The notes under the pieces: generated by a model
What the model was told of the DNA's origin: nothing
Seen by the model: only the letters and a program-made list of their open reading frames with translations
Databases searched by the model: none
Shown here: positions 1 to 9,212 of the stretch, in pieces
How positions within the stretch are numbered: position 1 is the stretch's first letter
Layout: each line of letters starts with the position of its first letter
From: Acidovorax sp.
Lineage (GTDB): Bacteria; Pseudomonadota; Gammaproteobacteria; Burkholderiales; Burkholderiaceae_C
Length of the DNA stretch: 64,000 nt
Direction: 5' to 3'
Assembly: GCA_031277855.1 (NCBI GenBank)
Contig: JAITLO010000039.1
Coordinates: 186,001 to 250,000, forward strand
Translations under genes and position numbers: made by a program

Positions 1-412
1 GGTTCATATGCCAGACCAGCAGGCTGTCCTCCCCCGGCCACTGGCCCTGCGGGTCGCGGCCCAGCGCGGGGGAACAGCTCCATCCTGCGGTGTGCAAGGC
101 CGTGCGCAGCGCCTGCATGCGGGCAGCGTTTTCTGTGCAGGGCAATAGCAGCCCCCAAGGGTTGCAGGCCGTGATCAGACAGGCGTGGCGCGCATGCAAG
201 CGGCCCATGGCTTGCACCAGTTGCGGTTGAACCACATCCACCTGGAGCCGGCAGGAGGCGCCGGGCTGCAGGGGCTGTGCGTCATGTCCGGGCAGCCACA
301 CCGCATACCAGGCCTGGCGGTAGGCCTGTATCAAGGCAGGCGGCAGGTGGCTGGAAGTGTGCGAAGGCAGGGGCGTAGACGCCTTGGAGACCGGTGTGTG
401 GGGCATGGGCAT
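1..412 (-). CDS. DUF3293 family protein (3' end cut by window)
   Basis: The minus strand is open from the ATG at 410-412 to the window edge, so the C-terminus is missing. The 137 visible codons read as a compact soluble protein with LIQAYRQAWYAV near the N-terminus, ACLITACNPWG in the middle and GEDSLLVW near the cut. This matches my memory of DUF3293 proteins, small proteins of unknown function common in Proteobacteria. A second in-frame ATG at 404-406 is a possible alternative start. Nothing in the sequence suggests a biochemical role. It is divergent from the ABC transporter at 569. Confidence 0.72.
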   Translation of the reverse strand, partial: MPMPHTPVSKASTPLPSHTSSHLPPALIQAYRQAWYAVWLPGHDAQPLQPGASCRLQVDVVQPQLVQAMGRLHARHACLITACNPWGLLLPCTENAARMQALRTALHTAGWSCSPALGRDPQGQWPGEDSLLVWHMN

Positions 413-568
413 GCGGAAATCGGGTGCGTGTGGCCGCGCTCTGCGCGACAATAGCGGATTCATCCGGCTGCAGATGGCTATCCATGCACATGCCCACGGC
501 AATGGCCTTGGCATGAAACTGGCTTGCGCCGGTGGCGGGTTTCCCTTCACTTCAGTTCTTTCTTCACC

Positions 569-1381
569 ATGAAAAAACGCACCCTCCTGGCCACCGTGGC
601 CCTGACTGCTTTGCTGGCCGCTTGCGGCAAGAACGAGCCCGCTGCCCCCACGGCCGCCGCACCGGACGCAGCTCCCGCGCCGGTGGTTGCCACCAAGCTG
701 GTGGTGGGCCTGGACGATAACTTCCCGCCCATGGGCTTCCGTGACGAGAAGAACGAGCTGGTGGGCTTTGATATCGACATGGCCAATGAAGTGGCCAAGC
801 GCGCCAACATCGAAGTGGAATTCAAGCCCATCGACTGGAACGCCAAGGAAGCCGAGCTGCTGGGCAAGCGCGTGGATGCGCTGTGGAATGGTCTGACCAT
901 TCTGGAAGCCCGCAAGGAAAAGATTCTGTTCTCCGACCCCTACATGGTGAACAAGCAAATCATCATCGTGAAGGCCGGCTCGCCCATCAAGGGCAAGGCC
1001 GATATGGCTGGCAAGGTTGTGGGCGCCCAGGAAGGCTCCAGTGCCGTGACCGCCATGGAAAAGGAAACCGAACTGCACAAACAGTTCAAGGAAACCAAGC
1101 TCTTCGGTGACAACATCGCTGCGCTGATGGACCTGGAAACCGGTCGCCTGGACGTGGTGGTGGTCGACGAAGTGGTGGGCCGTTACCTGGTGAACAAAAA
1201 GCCCGATAACTACACCGTGCTGAGCGAAGACTTCGGTACCGAAGACTACGGCGTGGGCTTCCGCAAGGACGACGAAGCCACGCGCAACAAGGTCAACGAC
1301 GTGCTGACCGAGATGAAGAAAGACGGCAAGGCCGCTGAAATCGCGCAGAAGTGGTTTGGTGCGGACGTGATCAAGCACTAA
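569..1381 (+). CDS. Amino-acid ABC transporter substrate-binding lipoprotein
   Basis: 270 aa, family 3 solute-binding protein of a polar amino-acid ABC importer. Residues 1-19 form a lipoprotein signal peptide ending in LLAAC, so Cys19 should be lipidated and the protein periplasmic but membrane-anchored. An Ala/Pro-rich linker follows. The binding domain starts at about residue 37 with KLVVGLDDNFPPMGF and contains the family segment LVGFDIDMANEVAKR. The frame is open upstream to 524, but the ATG at 569 is chosen because the signal peptide starts there. A permease (1720) and ATPase (2508) of the same system follow. The substrate cannot be told from sequence. A terminator-like hairpin at 1572 suggests this gene is made in excess over the membrane parts. 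Confidence 0.93.
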   Translation: MKKRTLLATVALTALLAACGKNEPAAPTAAAPDAAPAPVVATKLVVGLDDNFPPMGFRDEKNELVGFDIDMANEVAKRANIEVEFKPIDWNAKEAELLGKRVDALWNGLTILEARKEKILFSDPYMVNKQIIIVKAGSPIKGKADMAGKVVGAQEGSSAVTAMEKETELHKQFKETKLFGDNIAALMDLETGRLDVVVVDEVVGRYLVNKKPDNYTVLSEDFGTEDYGVGFRKDDEATRNKVNDVLTEMKKDGKAAEIAQKWFGADVIKH

Positions 1382-1391
1382 AAATGCTGCA

Positions 1392-1503
1392 CTCCCCTGA
1401 GGCGCTACGCGCCTTCCCCCCGCTCTCGCACCGCTACGCGCTGCGGGCAGGGGGACGCTGCCAGCGCGGCGGGGCGGCCCTTGCGCGGCAGCCCTGGCAG
1501 GGA
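1392..1503 (+). repeat. Dispersed post-stop GC-rich repeat, copy 1
   Basis: First of at least nine copies of a family beginning CCCTGAGGCGC and containing GGGGACG and GGGGCGGCCCTTGCGCGGC. It lies just after the stop of the binding-protein gene and shares long stretches with copies at 26318 and 32402. The arms are imperfectly self-complementary. Confidence 0.8.
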
Positions 1504-1571
1504 CTGCGCTCGCGGCTCCGCTCGTGCGTGGTACGAAGCAGCAAGGGGAATTGAAATTTTTGACTGTACGG

Positions 1572-1602
1572 CACCGGCAATGCCAGGCATTGCCGGTGTT
1601 TT
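1572..1602 (+). terminator. Intrinsic terminator
   Basis: Perfect 13-bp inverted repeat (CACCGGCAATGCC and its complement) around one central base, followed by TTTT. It lies between the binding-protein and permease genes, so it probably ends or attenuates the upstream transcript. Apart from the repeat at 1392 and this hairpin, nothing else was seen in 1382-1719. Confidence 0.8.
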
Positions 1603-1719
1603 GTGCTTTGCGAGGACAATCGCGTCCGGGCATGCCCAGGGGACAGAGTTTCCCGCATGCCTGGCGTCCGAGCCTGTGGCAGCTGCCCACGACCCAAGCG
1701 CCACCTTGAAGGCCTGTTG

Positions 1720-2370
1720 ATGGATTATGTAATTTCGCTATTGGGGCCCATGACCGATGGAGCCCTGGTTACTCTCAAACTGTTTGTCATCACGCTGGTG
1801 CTGTCCATCCCTCTGGGGTTGGCGCTGGCGCTGATGCGTATCTCCCGCTTCCAGGCGCTGAGCTCCCTGGTCGGGGGCTATATCTGGCTGATGCGGGGCA
1901 CACCGCTGATGCTGCAGCTGCTGTTTGTCTACTACGCCCTGCCTTTTGTGCCGGGCGTGGGCATTCGCCTGCCCGACTTCCCGGCCGCCGTGGTGGCCTT
2001 TGCGCTGAATTACGCCGCCTATTTTGCGGAGATCTTCCGCGCTGGCATTCAGAGTGTGGACCGCGGCCAGTACGAAGGAGCCAAGGTGCTGGGCATGAGC
2101 TATGCCCAAACCATGCGTCGCATTGTGCTGCCCCAAATGTGGGCCCGCATTCTGCCGCCGGTGAGCAACGAGACCATCACCCTGGTCAAAGACACCTCGC
2201 TGATCTATGTGCTGGCCTTGAATGACCTGCTGCGCGTGGCGCGTGGCGTGGTGCAGCGCGACTTCACCTTCACGCCCTTTATCGTGGCCGGGGTGTTCTA
2301 TCTGGCCATGACGCTGGTGCTGACCTGGGTCTTTCAATACCTGGAAAAACGCCATGCGAGGTATGAGTGA
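1720..2370 (+). CDS. Amino-acid ABC transporter permease
   Basis: 216 aa, inner-membrane permease of the His/Glu/Gln/Arg/opine type. Hydrophobic segments span the protein. The cytoplasmic EAA-like loop that contacts the ATPase is visible as EGAKVLGMSYAQTMRRIVLP at about residues 125-145. The start at 1720 (MDYVISLLGPM) is chosen over the longer open frame from 1603 because the extension is poor in permease-like sequence and the hairpin at 1572 lies inside it. It should form the membrane channel for the binding protein at 569 and the ATPase at 2508. Copy 2 of the dispersed repeat begins directly at its stop codon. Confidence 0.92.
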   Translation: MDYVISLLGPMTDGALVTLKLFVITLVLSIPLGLALALMRISRFQALSSLVGGYIWLMRGTPLMLQLLFVYYALPFVPGVGIRLPDFPAAVVAFALNYAAYFAEIFRAGIQSVDRGQYEGAKVLGMSYAQTMRRIVLPQMWARILPPVSNETITLVKDTSLIYVLALNDLLRVARGVVQRDFTFTPFIVAGVFYLAMTLVLTWVFQYLEKRHARYE

Positions 2371-2469
2371 CCCCCTGAGCCGCTTTGCGGCTTCCCCCTT
2401 CAAGGGGGACGACGGCCTTGGCTGCGGGGCGGCCCTTGCTGGCCATCCCTTGCGGAAGGGGCGTTTTTT
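2371..2469 (+). repeat. Dispersed post-stop GC-rich repeat, copy 2
   Basis: Begins CCCCCTGAGCCGC at the base after the permease stop and continues through GGGGGACGACGGC and GGGGCGGCCCTTGC to a T-rich end at 2464-2469. The orientation relative to the upstream gene matches the other copies. Confidence 0.8.
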
Positions 2470-2507
2470 GAGCGTAGTGGGTGGTTTGCAGGTTGAGGAG
2501 TGCTGAG

Positions 2508-3281
2508 ATGAGTGTGGCAACTGAAGTAATGATTTCTGCCCAGGACATCCACAAGGGATTTGGCGGAACGCCGGTGCTCAAGGGTGTGTCGCTGGAGCTG
2601 CAACGCGGCGAGGTGGTGGCCGTGATCGGCCCCTCGGGCTCGGGCAAGAGCACGTTTTTGCGCTGCCTCAACCACCTGGAGACGATCGACCGCGGCACCA
2701 TCACCATTGAGGGAGAGGTGCTGGCCCGCTCCGAAGGCGAGGCCAAGGCCCAGTATGTGAGCGAGGCCGAGATCCGCAAGATCGGCCGCAAGATGGGCAT
2801 GGTGTTCCAGTCCTTCAATCTGTTCCCCCATCTCACGGTGCTGGAGAACATCATTGAAGCGCCCATACAGGTCAAAGGCATGAAGCGCGAGGCCATCGTG
2901 CCTAAGGCCGAGGCACTGCTGAAGAAGGTGGGTTTGCTGGAAAAGCGCGATGCCTATCCCAACCGCCTCTCGGGTGGTCAAAAGCAGCGCGTGGCCATTG
3001 CCCGTGCGCTGGCCATGGACCCGGACATTCTGCTGTTTGATGAGCCCACCTCGGCCCTGGACCCGGAACTGACCGGTGAAGTGCTGCGCACCATGCGCGA
3101 GCTGGCGGAAGAACATATGACCATGCTGGTGGTAACTCATGAAATGGGCTTTGCCCGTGAGGTGGCCAACCGTGTGATCTTTATGGATGGCGGCCATATC
3201 GTGGAGCAAGGGCCTGCGGCAGCCTTTTTCGCCAACCCGCAGCAGGCCCGTACCCGCGCCTTTTTGCACAATATGTTGTGA
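2508..3281 (+). CDS. Amino-acid ABC transporter ATP-binding protein
   Basis: 257 aa, nucleotide-binding subunit energising the importer. Visible motifs in order: Walker [11 protein letters not shown]-loop in [11 protein letters not shown], signature LSGGQKQR, Walker [13 protein letters not shown] and switch His in VVTHE. This is the GlnQ/HisP branch. The start at 2508 (MSVATEV) has GAGGAG upstream, so the longer frame from 2481 is rejected. It follows its permease with repeat copy 2 between them. Confidence 0.95.
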   Translation: MSVATEVMISAQDIHKGFGGTPVLKGVSLELQRGEVVAVIGPSGSGKSTFLRCLNHLETIDRGTITIEGEVLARSEGEAKAQYVSEAEIRKIGRKMGMVFQSFNLFPHLTVLENIIEAPIQVKGMKREAIVPKAEALLKKVGLLEKRDAYPNRLSGGQKQRVAIARALAMDPDILLFDEPTSALDPELTGEVLRTMRELAEEHMTMLVVTHEMGFAREVANRVIFMDGGHIVEQGPAAAFFANPQQARTRAFLHNML

Positions 3282-3378
3282 TGCAGCAACGGTTGTCGGC
3301 ACCGCTGGGCTGATAACCTGGCCTGCGAACCGTCCTACAACCTCACGCAAGTGCTTGTGCTACATGGTGCAAGCATTT

Positions 3379-3409
3379 TTGCAATAAACATACATGGATG
3401 TATGTTTAT
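3379..3409 (+). promoter_or_regulatory. Promoter covered by AcrR/TetR-like operator palindrome
   Basis: A perfect 12-bp inverted repeat (ATAAACATACAT and complement, GG between) spans 3384-3409. It overlaps a sigma-70-like promoter: TTGCAA at 3379-3384, 16-bp spacer, TATGTT at 3401-3406. The core ACATACAT-ATGTATGT resembles the known AcrR operator. I infer a TetR-family repressor controlling the mla operon, but no tetR gene is in the window. Confidence 0.6.
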
Positions 3410-3485
3410 GAGGTGATGTACTGGCGAGTCATGGGTAGGAACCCGCACAATGCAATGTTTCGGCCCAAGGAAGCTTGAATCCCTG

Positions 3486-4310
3486 ATGTCTCCATCCCCT
3501 TCTCTGGTAGAGCTGCGCAACGTCACGTTCGGCTATGGCGAGCGTGTGATCTTGCGCGATCTCTCGCTGTCGGTGCCGCGTGGCAAGGTGACGGCGTTGA
3601 TGGGCGCCTCCGGTGGCGGCAAGACCACGGTGCTGCGCCTGATTGGCGGGCAGAACCGTGCCCAGCAGGGCCAGGTACTGTTTGACGGCCAGGATGTGGG
3701 CCAGATGGACCAGGCCGGGCTGTACGCCGCACGCAGACGCATGGGCATGTTGTTCCAGTTCGGCGCGCTGTTCACCGATATGGACGTGTTCGACAACGTA
3801 GCCTTTCCGCTGCGCGAGCACAGCCAGCTGCCAGCCTCCATGGTGCGTGACATCGTGCTGATGAAGTTGCACGCCGTGGGCCTGCGTGGCGCCCGCGAAC
3901 TGATGCCCAGTGAGATCTCCGGCGGCATGGCCCGCCGCGTGGCCCTGGCCCGCGCCATGGCGCTGGACCCGGAGCTGCTGATGTATGACGAGCCTTTTGC
4001 TGGGCTGGACCCCATTTCCCTGGGCACCTCGGCGCGGCTGATTCGCACGCTCAACGATGCCATGGGCCTGACCACTATTTTGGTGTCCCACGATGTGGAG
4101 GAAACCTTCCGCGTTTCCGACCATGTGGTGATTCTGGGCGCGGGCGGCGTGGCGGCACAGGGCACGCCCGAAGAGGTGATGCAACACCCCGATCCGCTGG
4201 TGCAGCAGTTCGTCCATGCCCGGCCGACTGGCCCCGTACCCTTCCATTACGCTGCGCCTTCGCTGGAATCCGACTTCGGCAGCGCTGGCCGCCAGGGAGG
4301 TGAGCGATGA
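3486..4310 (+). CDS. mlaF: Phospholipid ABC transporter ATP-binding protein MlaF
   Basis: 274 aa cytoplasmic ATPase of the Mla system, which moves phospholipids between outer and inner membrane and keeps outer-membrane lipid asymmetry. Motifs: Walker [10 protein letters not shown], signature ISGGMARR, Walker [13 protein letters not shown], switch LVSHD. The GGMARR signature and the downstream MlaE identify it as MlaF rather than a generic importer ATPase. Start 3486 (MSPSPSL) fits the family N-terminus, and 3450 is an in-frame alternative. Its 3' end overlaps mlaE by 4 bp (ATGA), which implies translational coupling. Confidence 0.95.
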   Translation: MSPSPSLVELRNVTFGYGERVILRDLSLSVPRGKVTALMGASGGGKTTVLRLIGGQNRAQQGQVLFDGQDVGQMDQAGLYAARRRMGMLFQFGALFTDMDVFDNVAFPLREHSQLPASMVRDIVLMKLHAVGLRGARELMPSEISGGMARRVALARAMALDPELLMYDEPFAGLDPISLGTSARLIRTLNDAMGLTTILVSHDVEETFRVSDHVVILGAGGVAAQGTPEEVMQHPDPLVQQFVHARPTGPVPFHYAAPSLESDFGSAGRQGGER

Positions 4311-5089
4311 ACTGGCTGCATCCCGCACGCATAGGCATGGCCGTGCGTGGCAAATTGAGCGATCTGGGCGAGGGCGCACGCCTGTTTGTGCGCCTGCTGG
4401 GCCTGCTGCCCGAGGCGCTGCGGCGCTTCAGGCTGACGGGCGACCAGATTCATTTTCTGGGCAATTACTCGCTGGCCATCATTGGCGTCTCCGGCCTGTT
4501 CGTGGGTTTTGTGCTGGGGCTGCAAGGCTATTACGTGCTGCAGCGCTACGGCTCGGCCGAGGCGCTGGGCATGATGGTGACTTTGAGTCTGCTGCGCGAG
4601 CTGGGCCCTGTGGTCACTGCGCTGCTGTTTGCCGGCCGCGCCGGCACGGCACTGACGGCAGAGATCGGTCTGATGAAGGCCGGTGAGCAGTTGTCGGCCA
4701 TGGAAATGATGGCCGTGGACCCGGTCAAACGCATTCTGGCGCCGCGCTTTTGGGCCGGGGTGATCACCATGCCGCTGCTGGCGGCTGTGTTCAGCGCTGT
4801 GGGCGTGATTGGCGGCTGGGTGGTCGGCGTGTTGATGATTGGTGTGGATGCCGGCGCTTTCTGGGGCCAGATGCAATCCGGCGTGGACTGGTGGGATGAC
4901 CTGGGCAACGGTGTTTTCAAAAGCCTGGTGTTCGGTGTGGCCGTGACCTTTGTGGCGCTGCTGCAAGGCTATGTGGCCAAGCCCACACCCGAAGGCGTGT
5001 CGCGCGCAACCACGCGCACCGTGGTCATGGCTTCGTTGGCGGTGCTGGGGCTGGACTTTTTGATGACTGCCTGGATGTTCAGCATCTGA
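4307..5089 (+). CDS. mlaE: Phospholipid ABC transporter permease MlaE
   Basis: 260 aa inner-membrane permease of the Mla complex. It has the family arrangement: an N-terminal amphipathic segment, several membrane helices, and conserved stretches such as [19 protein letters not shown] and EQLSAMEMM. It starts inside the mlaF stop (ATGA overlap) and is followed 35 bp later by mlaD. It should form a dimer that binds MlaF on the inside and the MlaD ring on the periplasmic side. Confidence 0.95.
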   Translation: MNWLHPARIGMAVRGKLSDLGEGARLFVRLLGLLPEALRRFRLTGDQIHFLGNYSLAIIGVSGLFVGFVLGLQGYYVLQRYGSAEALGMMVTLSLLRELGPVVTALLFAGRAGTALTAEIGLMKAGEQLSAMEMMAVDPVKRILAPRFWAGVITMPLLAAVFSAVGVIGGWVVGVLMIGVDAGAFWGQMQSGVDWWDDLGNGVFKSLVFGVAVTFVALLQGYVAKPTPEGVSRATTRTVVMASLAVLGLDFLMTAWMFSI

Positions 5090-5124
5090 AGCGGCTGGGC
5101 CGCGCAATACAAGGAATAGAAAAA

Positions 5125-5643
5125 ATGCAGCAATCCAAAAATGATGTCTGGGTTGGCTTGTTTGTGCTGATCGGCGCTGCGGCGCTGGTGTTTCTGGCGC
5201 TGCAGTCGGCCAATTTGTTGAACCTGAATTTCCAAAAAGGCTATGCGGTTTCGGCACGCTTTGACAATATCGGCGGGCTCAAGCCCAAGGCCGCGGTCAA
5301 GAGCGCAGGTGTGGTCGTGGGGCGGGTGGATTCCATTACCTTTGATGACCAGACTTTCCAGGCCAGCGTGAATCTGGTGATGGAAGAGCGCTATAAATTC
5401 CCCAAGGACAGCTCGCTGAAGATTCTGACCAGCGGTTTGCTGGGCGACCAGTACATCGGTATCGAAGCCGGCGCTGACGAGGAAGACCTCAAAGCCGGCG
5501 ATCGCATCACCTCCACCCAATCGGCGGTGGTGCTGGAAAATCTGATCGGCCAGTTTCTCTATGGCAAGGCGGAACAAGGGGCATCGGCCCCTGGCGCCGA
5601 GCCCGCCGCACCCGCTGGTGCGGCACACGCAAGTGGACAGTGA
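5125..5643 (+). CDS. mlaD: MCE-domain lipid-transport protein MlaD
   Basis: 172 aa, anchored by one N-terminal membrane helix (about residues 8-27), then a single periplasmic MCE domain with the typical VSARFDNIGGLKPKAAVKSAG and TSGLLGDQYIGIE segments. MlaD makes a hexameric ring that takes phospholipid from MlaC. The C-terminal 20 residues are Ala/Pro/Gly-rich and low complexity. AAGGAATAG precedes the ATG. The gene ends 3 bp before mlaA. Confidence 0.94.
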   Translation: MQQSKNDVWVGLFVLIGAAALVFLALQSANLLNLNFQKGYAVSARFDNIGGLKPKAAVKSAGVVVGRVDSITFDDQTFQASVNLVMEERYKFPKDSSLKILTSGLLGDQYIGIEAGADEEDLKAGDRITSTQSAVVLENLIGQFLYGKAEQGASAPGAEPAAPAGAAHASGQ

Positions 5644-5646
5644 TGC

Positions 5647-6399
5647 ATGATGAGTAAGCCATTTTTTTCTTCTTCCTGGTTGCGTAGCGGCGCCACAGCT
5701 GTAGTGGCCGTAGGCGTGTTGAGCCTGGGCGGGTGTGCCGCCACGGGCAGCAATCCCCAAGATCCTTACGAGCCTTTCAACCGCAAGATGCAGTCGTTCA
5801 ACGACGGCGTCGACGATGCAGTGCTCAAGCCCGTGGCCACGGCCTATAAGACGGTCACTCCCGAGCCTGTGCGCCTGGGTGTTGGCAATTTTTTTGGCAA
5901 CCTGGGGGACTTGTGGTCCATGGTGAACCATGCCCTGCAAGGCAATGGTGAGCAGGCCTACAACCACATGGTGCGTTTCTCCACCAACACCGTGCTGGGC
6001 CTGGGTGGCTTGCTGGATATCGCCACCGCCATGGGCGTGGATCGCCAGAAGCAGGACTTTGGCCGCACCCTGGGCGCCTGGGGCATCAAGCCCGGGCCTT
6101 ATCTGGTGCTGCCCTTTATGGGGCCCTCCACTGTGCGTGACACCGTGGCCCTGCCTGTGGACTGGAAGGGCTATGTGCTGAGCGATATGCACCCCATTGC
6201 ACATCGCAACACTCTGCTGGGCCTGAAGGTCGTGGATGACCGTGCGCGCCTGCTGCAAGCCGGTGACATGGTGGACGCCGTGGCCCTGGACCGCTACGCG
6301 CTGATGCGCGACTTCTATCTGCAGTCGCGCCAGAATCGGGGCGGCGACGGCAAGATTGACGATATGGACGCGGGCAAGCTGCCGCCCGAAGACGAGTAA
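5647..6399 (+). CDS. mlaA: Outer-membrane lipoprotein MlaA (VacJ)
   Basis: 250 aa outer-membrane component that removes misplaced phospholipid from the outer leaflet. A lipoprotein signal ends in LSLGGC, followed by the family segment DPYEPFNRKMQSFND and later the conserved VGNFFGNLGDLWSMVN. In this family the mlaA gene lies inside the mlaFED-CB operon, as here, whereas in E. coli it is elsewhere. Two adjacent ATG codons (5647, 5650) are both possible starts. Confidence 0.95.
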   Translation: MMSKPFFSSSWLRSGATAVVAVGVLSLGGCAATGSNPQDPYEPFNRKMQSFNDGVDDAVLKPVATAYKTVTPEPVRLGVGNFFGNLGDLWSMVNHALQGNGEQAYNHMVRFSTNTVLGLGGLLDIATAMGVDRQKQDFGRTLGAWGIKPGPYLVLPFMGPSTVRDTVALPVDWKGYVLSDMHPIAHRNTLLGLKVVDDRARLLQAGDMVDAVALDRYALMRDFYLQSRQNRGGDGKIDDMDAGKLPPEDE

Positions 6400-6486
6400 A
6401 CGCCGAGTGTGCACGGGGCTTGCCTGCATATATCCGCAGGGCCCATGCACGCTGGCAGGTCCAGCCTGCCGATTGAAAAGGACACG

Positions 6487-7119
6487 ATGATGATCAACCG
6501 CCGTACTTCCATGCAATCCCTGGTGGCGCTGGCCGCTGCCGCCTGCATTCCCTTCGCCGCCCAGGCCGCTGACGAGGCCCCGGATGCGCTGATCAAGCGC
6601 CTGTCGGCCGATGTGCTGGAAACCATCAAGGCCGACCCGGCGCTGCGCGCTGGCGACATGGCCAAGATCACCGCCCTGGTGGACCAGGTGGTGATGCCGA
6701 ATGTGAACTTCCGCCGCATGACATCGGCCGCCGTGGGCCCCAAGTGGCGCCAGGCCACACCGGCCCAGCAAGACCGTCTGCAGGCCGAGTTCAAAAAGCT
6801 GCTGATGCGCACCTATGCCGGCGCCCTGGCCCAGGTGACGGACCAGACCGTGGTCGTCAAGCCGCTGCGCATGGCCGCTGGCGACACCGACGTGCTGGTG
6901 CGCACTGAGGTGCGTGGCAAGGGCGAGCCCGTGGCCCTGGACTTCCGCCTGGAAAAAAAGCCCGAGGGCTGGAAGGTCTACAACTTCAATGTGCTGGGCG
7001 TGTGGCTGGTGGAAACCTACCGCACCCAGTTCGCCGAAGAGCTGAACAAGAATGGTGTTGACGGCCTGATCAACACCTTGGCCAGCCGCAGCACCATGCC
7101 GGCCAAGGCGGGTCAATGA
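6487..7119 (+). CDS. mlaC: Periplasmic phospholipid-binding protein MlaC
   Basis: 210 aa with a cleavable signal peptide ending near IPFAAQAAD. It shuttles phospholipid between MlaA and MlaD in the periplasm. The MlaC/Ttg2D family is recognisable from FRRMTSAAVGPKWRQATPAQ and the C-terminal GWKVYNFNVLGVWLVETYR. The frame is open back to 6409, but 6487 (MMINRRTSMQS) starts the signal peptide and has GAAAAGGA upstream. It overlaps mlaB by 4 bp. Confidence 0.95.
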   Translation: MMINRRTSMQSLVALAAAACIPFAAQAADEAPDALIKRLSADVLETIKADPALRAGDMAKITALVDQVVMPNVNFRRMTSAAVGPKWRQATPAQQDRLQAEFKKLLMRTYAGALAQVTDQTVVVKPLRMAAGDTDVLVRTEVRGKGEPVALDFRLEKKPEGWKVYNFNVLGVWLVETYRTQFAEELNKNGVDGLINTLASRSTMPAKAGQ

Positions 7120-7418
7120 GCGCCATTGCCCTGCCTGCCCATCTGGGCGGTGACCAGGCAGCGGCCCTGCTGCCGCAGCTGCGCCAGCAGATCGACGCCC
7201 AGGCCGGTGCGGCGGTGGTGCTGGATGCGGCAGCCGTTGAGCGCTTTGACTCGGCCACGCTGGCCCTGCTGCTCGAATGCCGGCGCCATGTCCAGGCCGG
7301 TCAGCGTATGTTGCAGTTGCAGAATCTGCCGGCCGGCCTGCAATCCATGGCCCATGTCTATGGCGTGGACGGCTTGCTGGGCCTGCCCTCCAGCCAGGCA
7401 GCCGACGAGCTGGCCTGA
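7116..7418 (+). CDS. mlaB: STAS-domain protein MlaB
   Basis: 100 aa cytoplasmic STAS protein that stabilises the MlaF dimer in the Mla complex. The helix bearing the regulatory hydroxyl residue is visible as ERFDSATLALLLE. It overlaps the mlaC stop by 4 bp (ATGA) and is the last mla gene. Similarity to MlaB is modest in sequence, as usual for STAS domains, so the name rests mainly on operon position. Confidence 0.88.
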   Translation: MSAIALPAHLGGDQAAALLPQLRQQIDAQAGAAVVLDAAAVERFDSATLALLLECRRHVQAGQRMLQLQNLPAGLQSMAHVYGVDGLLGLPSSQAADELA

Positions 7419-7512
7419 AGCGCCAGCAGCGCCTGGACATGGCCCATCTTCTCAGGCCATAGTGCCCGCCCAGGCAGGTTGGCGGGTCTGGACTTAGAAT
7501 GGACGGCTGCCT

Positions 7513-8418
7513 ATGTCTGCCGTCTCATTCCAATCCGTCTCCAAGACCTATCGCACGCCCAAAGGGGCATTTCAGGCCCTGCAAGAGGTGAGCCTGGACA
7601 TTGGCGAAGGCGAATTCTTCGGTCTGCTCGGGCCTAACGGCGCGGGCAAGACCACGTTGATCAGCATTCTGGCGGGCCTGGCCCGGGCCACAACTGGCCG
7701 GGTGATGGTGCAAGGCCATGATGTGCAGAGCAATTTTGCCGCTGCCCGCCGCGCGCTGGGCGTGGTGCCGCAAGAGCTGGTGTTCGACCCCTTCTTCAAT
7801 GTGCGCGAGACCCTGCGCCTGCAGTCCGGCTATTTCGGCGTCAAAAACAATGACGCCTGGATCGACGAGCTGCTGGAAAGCCTGGGCCTGGCCGAAAAGG
7901 CCACGGCCAATATGCGCCAGCTCTCGGGCGGCATGAAGCGCCGCGTGCTGGTGGCGCAGGCCCTGGTGCACAAGCCTCCCATCATCGTGCTGGACGAGCC
8001 CACGGCCGGGGTGGATGTGGAGCTGCGCCAGACGCTGTGGCACTTCATTGCCAAACTCAACAAGCAGGGCCACACGGTGCTGCTGACCACCCACTACCTG
8101 GAAGAAGCCGAGGCGCTGTGCAACCGCATCGCCATGCTCAAAAGCGGCCAGATCGTGGCGCTGGACGACACCTCGAATCTGCTCAAAACCGCATCGGCCA
8201 ATGTGCTGCAGTTCAAGACCGACCAGGTCCTGCCTGCGCAGCTGCTGCCGGTAGCGCGTATCACCGGCCGTGTGGTGCAGCTGCCGGCCCAGGGGCCGAA
8301 CGATATTGAGGCCTATCTGGCCGCGCTGCGCCAGGGCGGCGTGGCTATGGAAGACATGGAAATCCGCCGTGCCGATCTGGAAGACGTGTTTTTGCAAGTG
8401 ATGAAGGGGGCCGCCTGA
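7513..8418 (+). CDS. ABC-2 type transporter ATP-binding protein
   Basis: 301 aa ATPase of a two-component exporter. Motifs: Walker A GPNGAGKTT, signature LSGGMKRR, Walker B IIVLDEPTAGVD and switch LLTTHYLEEAE, followed by an extra C-terminal domain of about 80 residues. The LEEAE after the switch His is typical of the drug/polysaccharide exporter ATPases (YadG/NodI-like). The partner permease starts 13 bp downstream. This pair regularly sits between mla and bolA/murA in betaproteobacteria. The exported substrate is unknown. Confidence 0.92.
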   Translation: MSAVSFQSVSKTYRTPKGAFQALQEVSLDIGEGEFFGLLGPNGAGKTTLISILAGLARATTGRVMVQGHDVQSNFAAARRALGVVPQELVFDPFFNVRETLRLQSGYFGVKNNDAWIDELLESLGLAEKATANMRQLSGGMKRRVLVAQALVHKPPIIVLDEPTAGVDVELRQTLWHFIAKLNKQGHTVLLTTHYLEEAEALCNRIAMLKSGQIVALDDTSNLLKTASANVLQFKTDQVLPAQLLPVARITGRVVQLPAQGPNDIEAYLAALRQGGVAMEDMEIRRADLEDVFLQVMKGAA

Positions 8419-8431
8419 GGGCGCAAGAGTT

Positions 8432-9187
8432 ATGCAAGGCTGGCAGTCCCTGTTCTACAAAGAAATCCTGCGTTTCTGGAAGGTGAGCTTCCAGACCGTG
8501 GCCGCGCCTGTGCTCACGGCCGTGCTGTATTTGCTGATCTTCGGCCATGTGCTGGATGGCCATGTCAAGGTCTATGGCAGCCTGAGCTACACCGCCTTTT
8601 TGGTGCCCGGCCTGGTGATGATGAGCGTGCTGCAAAACGCGTTTGCCAACAGCTCCTCCAGCCTGGTGCAAAGCAAGATCATGGGCAGCGTGGTGTTCAT
8701 CCTGCTCACACCGCTGTCGCACTGGGCCTGGTTTGTGGCCTTTGTCGGCGCCTCGGTGGTGCGTGGCCTGGTGGTGGGCCTGGGGGTGTACATCGTCACC
8801 CTGTTTTTCACGCCGCCGGTGGCCGTGGCGCCGCTGTGGATCATCGCCTTTGCCTTTTTGGGCGCGGCGCTCCTGGGTTCGCTGGGCCTGATTGCCGGGC
8901 TGTGGGCCGACAAGTTCGACCAGATGGCGGCCTTCCAGAACTTTCTGATCATGCCCATGACGTTTTTGTCGGGCGTGTTCTACTCCATCCACTCGCTGCC
9001 GCCGTTCTGGCAGCAGGTCAGCCATTTCAACCCCTTCTTCTACATGATTGACGGCTTTCGCTACGGCTTTTTTGGCCTGAGCGATGTCTCGCCCTGGACC
9101 AGTCTGGCCATTGTGGGCGGGGCCTGGCTGGTGGTCAGTGCACTGGCCGTGCAACTGCTGCGCACTGGGTACAAGATACGGCATTGA
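8432..9187 (+). CDS. ABC-2 type transporter permease
   Basis: 251 aa membrane protein with about six hydrophobic segments and the ABC-2 signature region near the end (MTFLSGVFYSIHSLPPFWQQ, then NPFFYMIDGFRYGFFG). It resembles YadH. It pairs with the ATPase at 7513. No binding protein is present, which fits an exporter. Repeat copy 3 starts 25 bp after its stop. Confidence 0.92.
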   Translation: MQGWQSLFYKEILRFWKVSFQTVAAPVLTAVLYLLIFGHVLDGHVKVYGSLSYTAFLVPGLVMMSVLQNAFANSSSSLVQSKIMGSVVFILLTPLSHWAWFVAFVGASVVRGLVVGLGVYIVTLFFTPPVAVAPLWIIAFAFLGAALLGSLGLIAGLWADKFDQMAAFQNFLIMPMTFLSGVFYSIHSLPPFWQQVSHFNPFFYMIDGFRYGFFGLSDVSPWTSLAIVGGAWLVVSALAVQLLRTGYKIRH

Positions 9188-9212
9188 TCTCCTATTGCCC
9201 CGCCTATTGACT

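Noticed and set aside
4969..7440. 823-aa antisense ORF over mlaD-mlaB
   Set aside because: It covers several clear plus-strand genes and has no recognisable domain.
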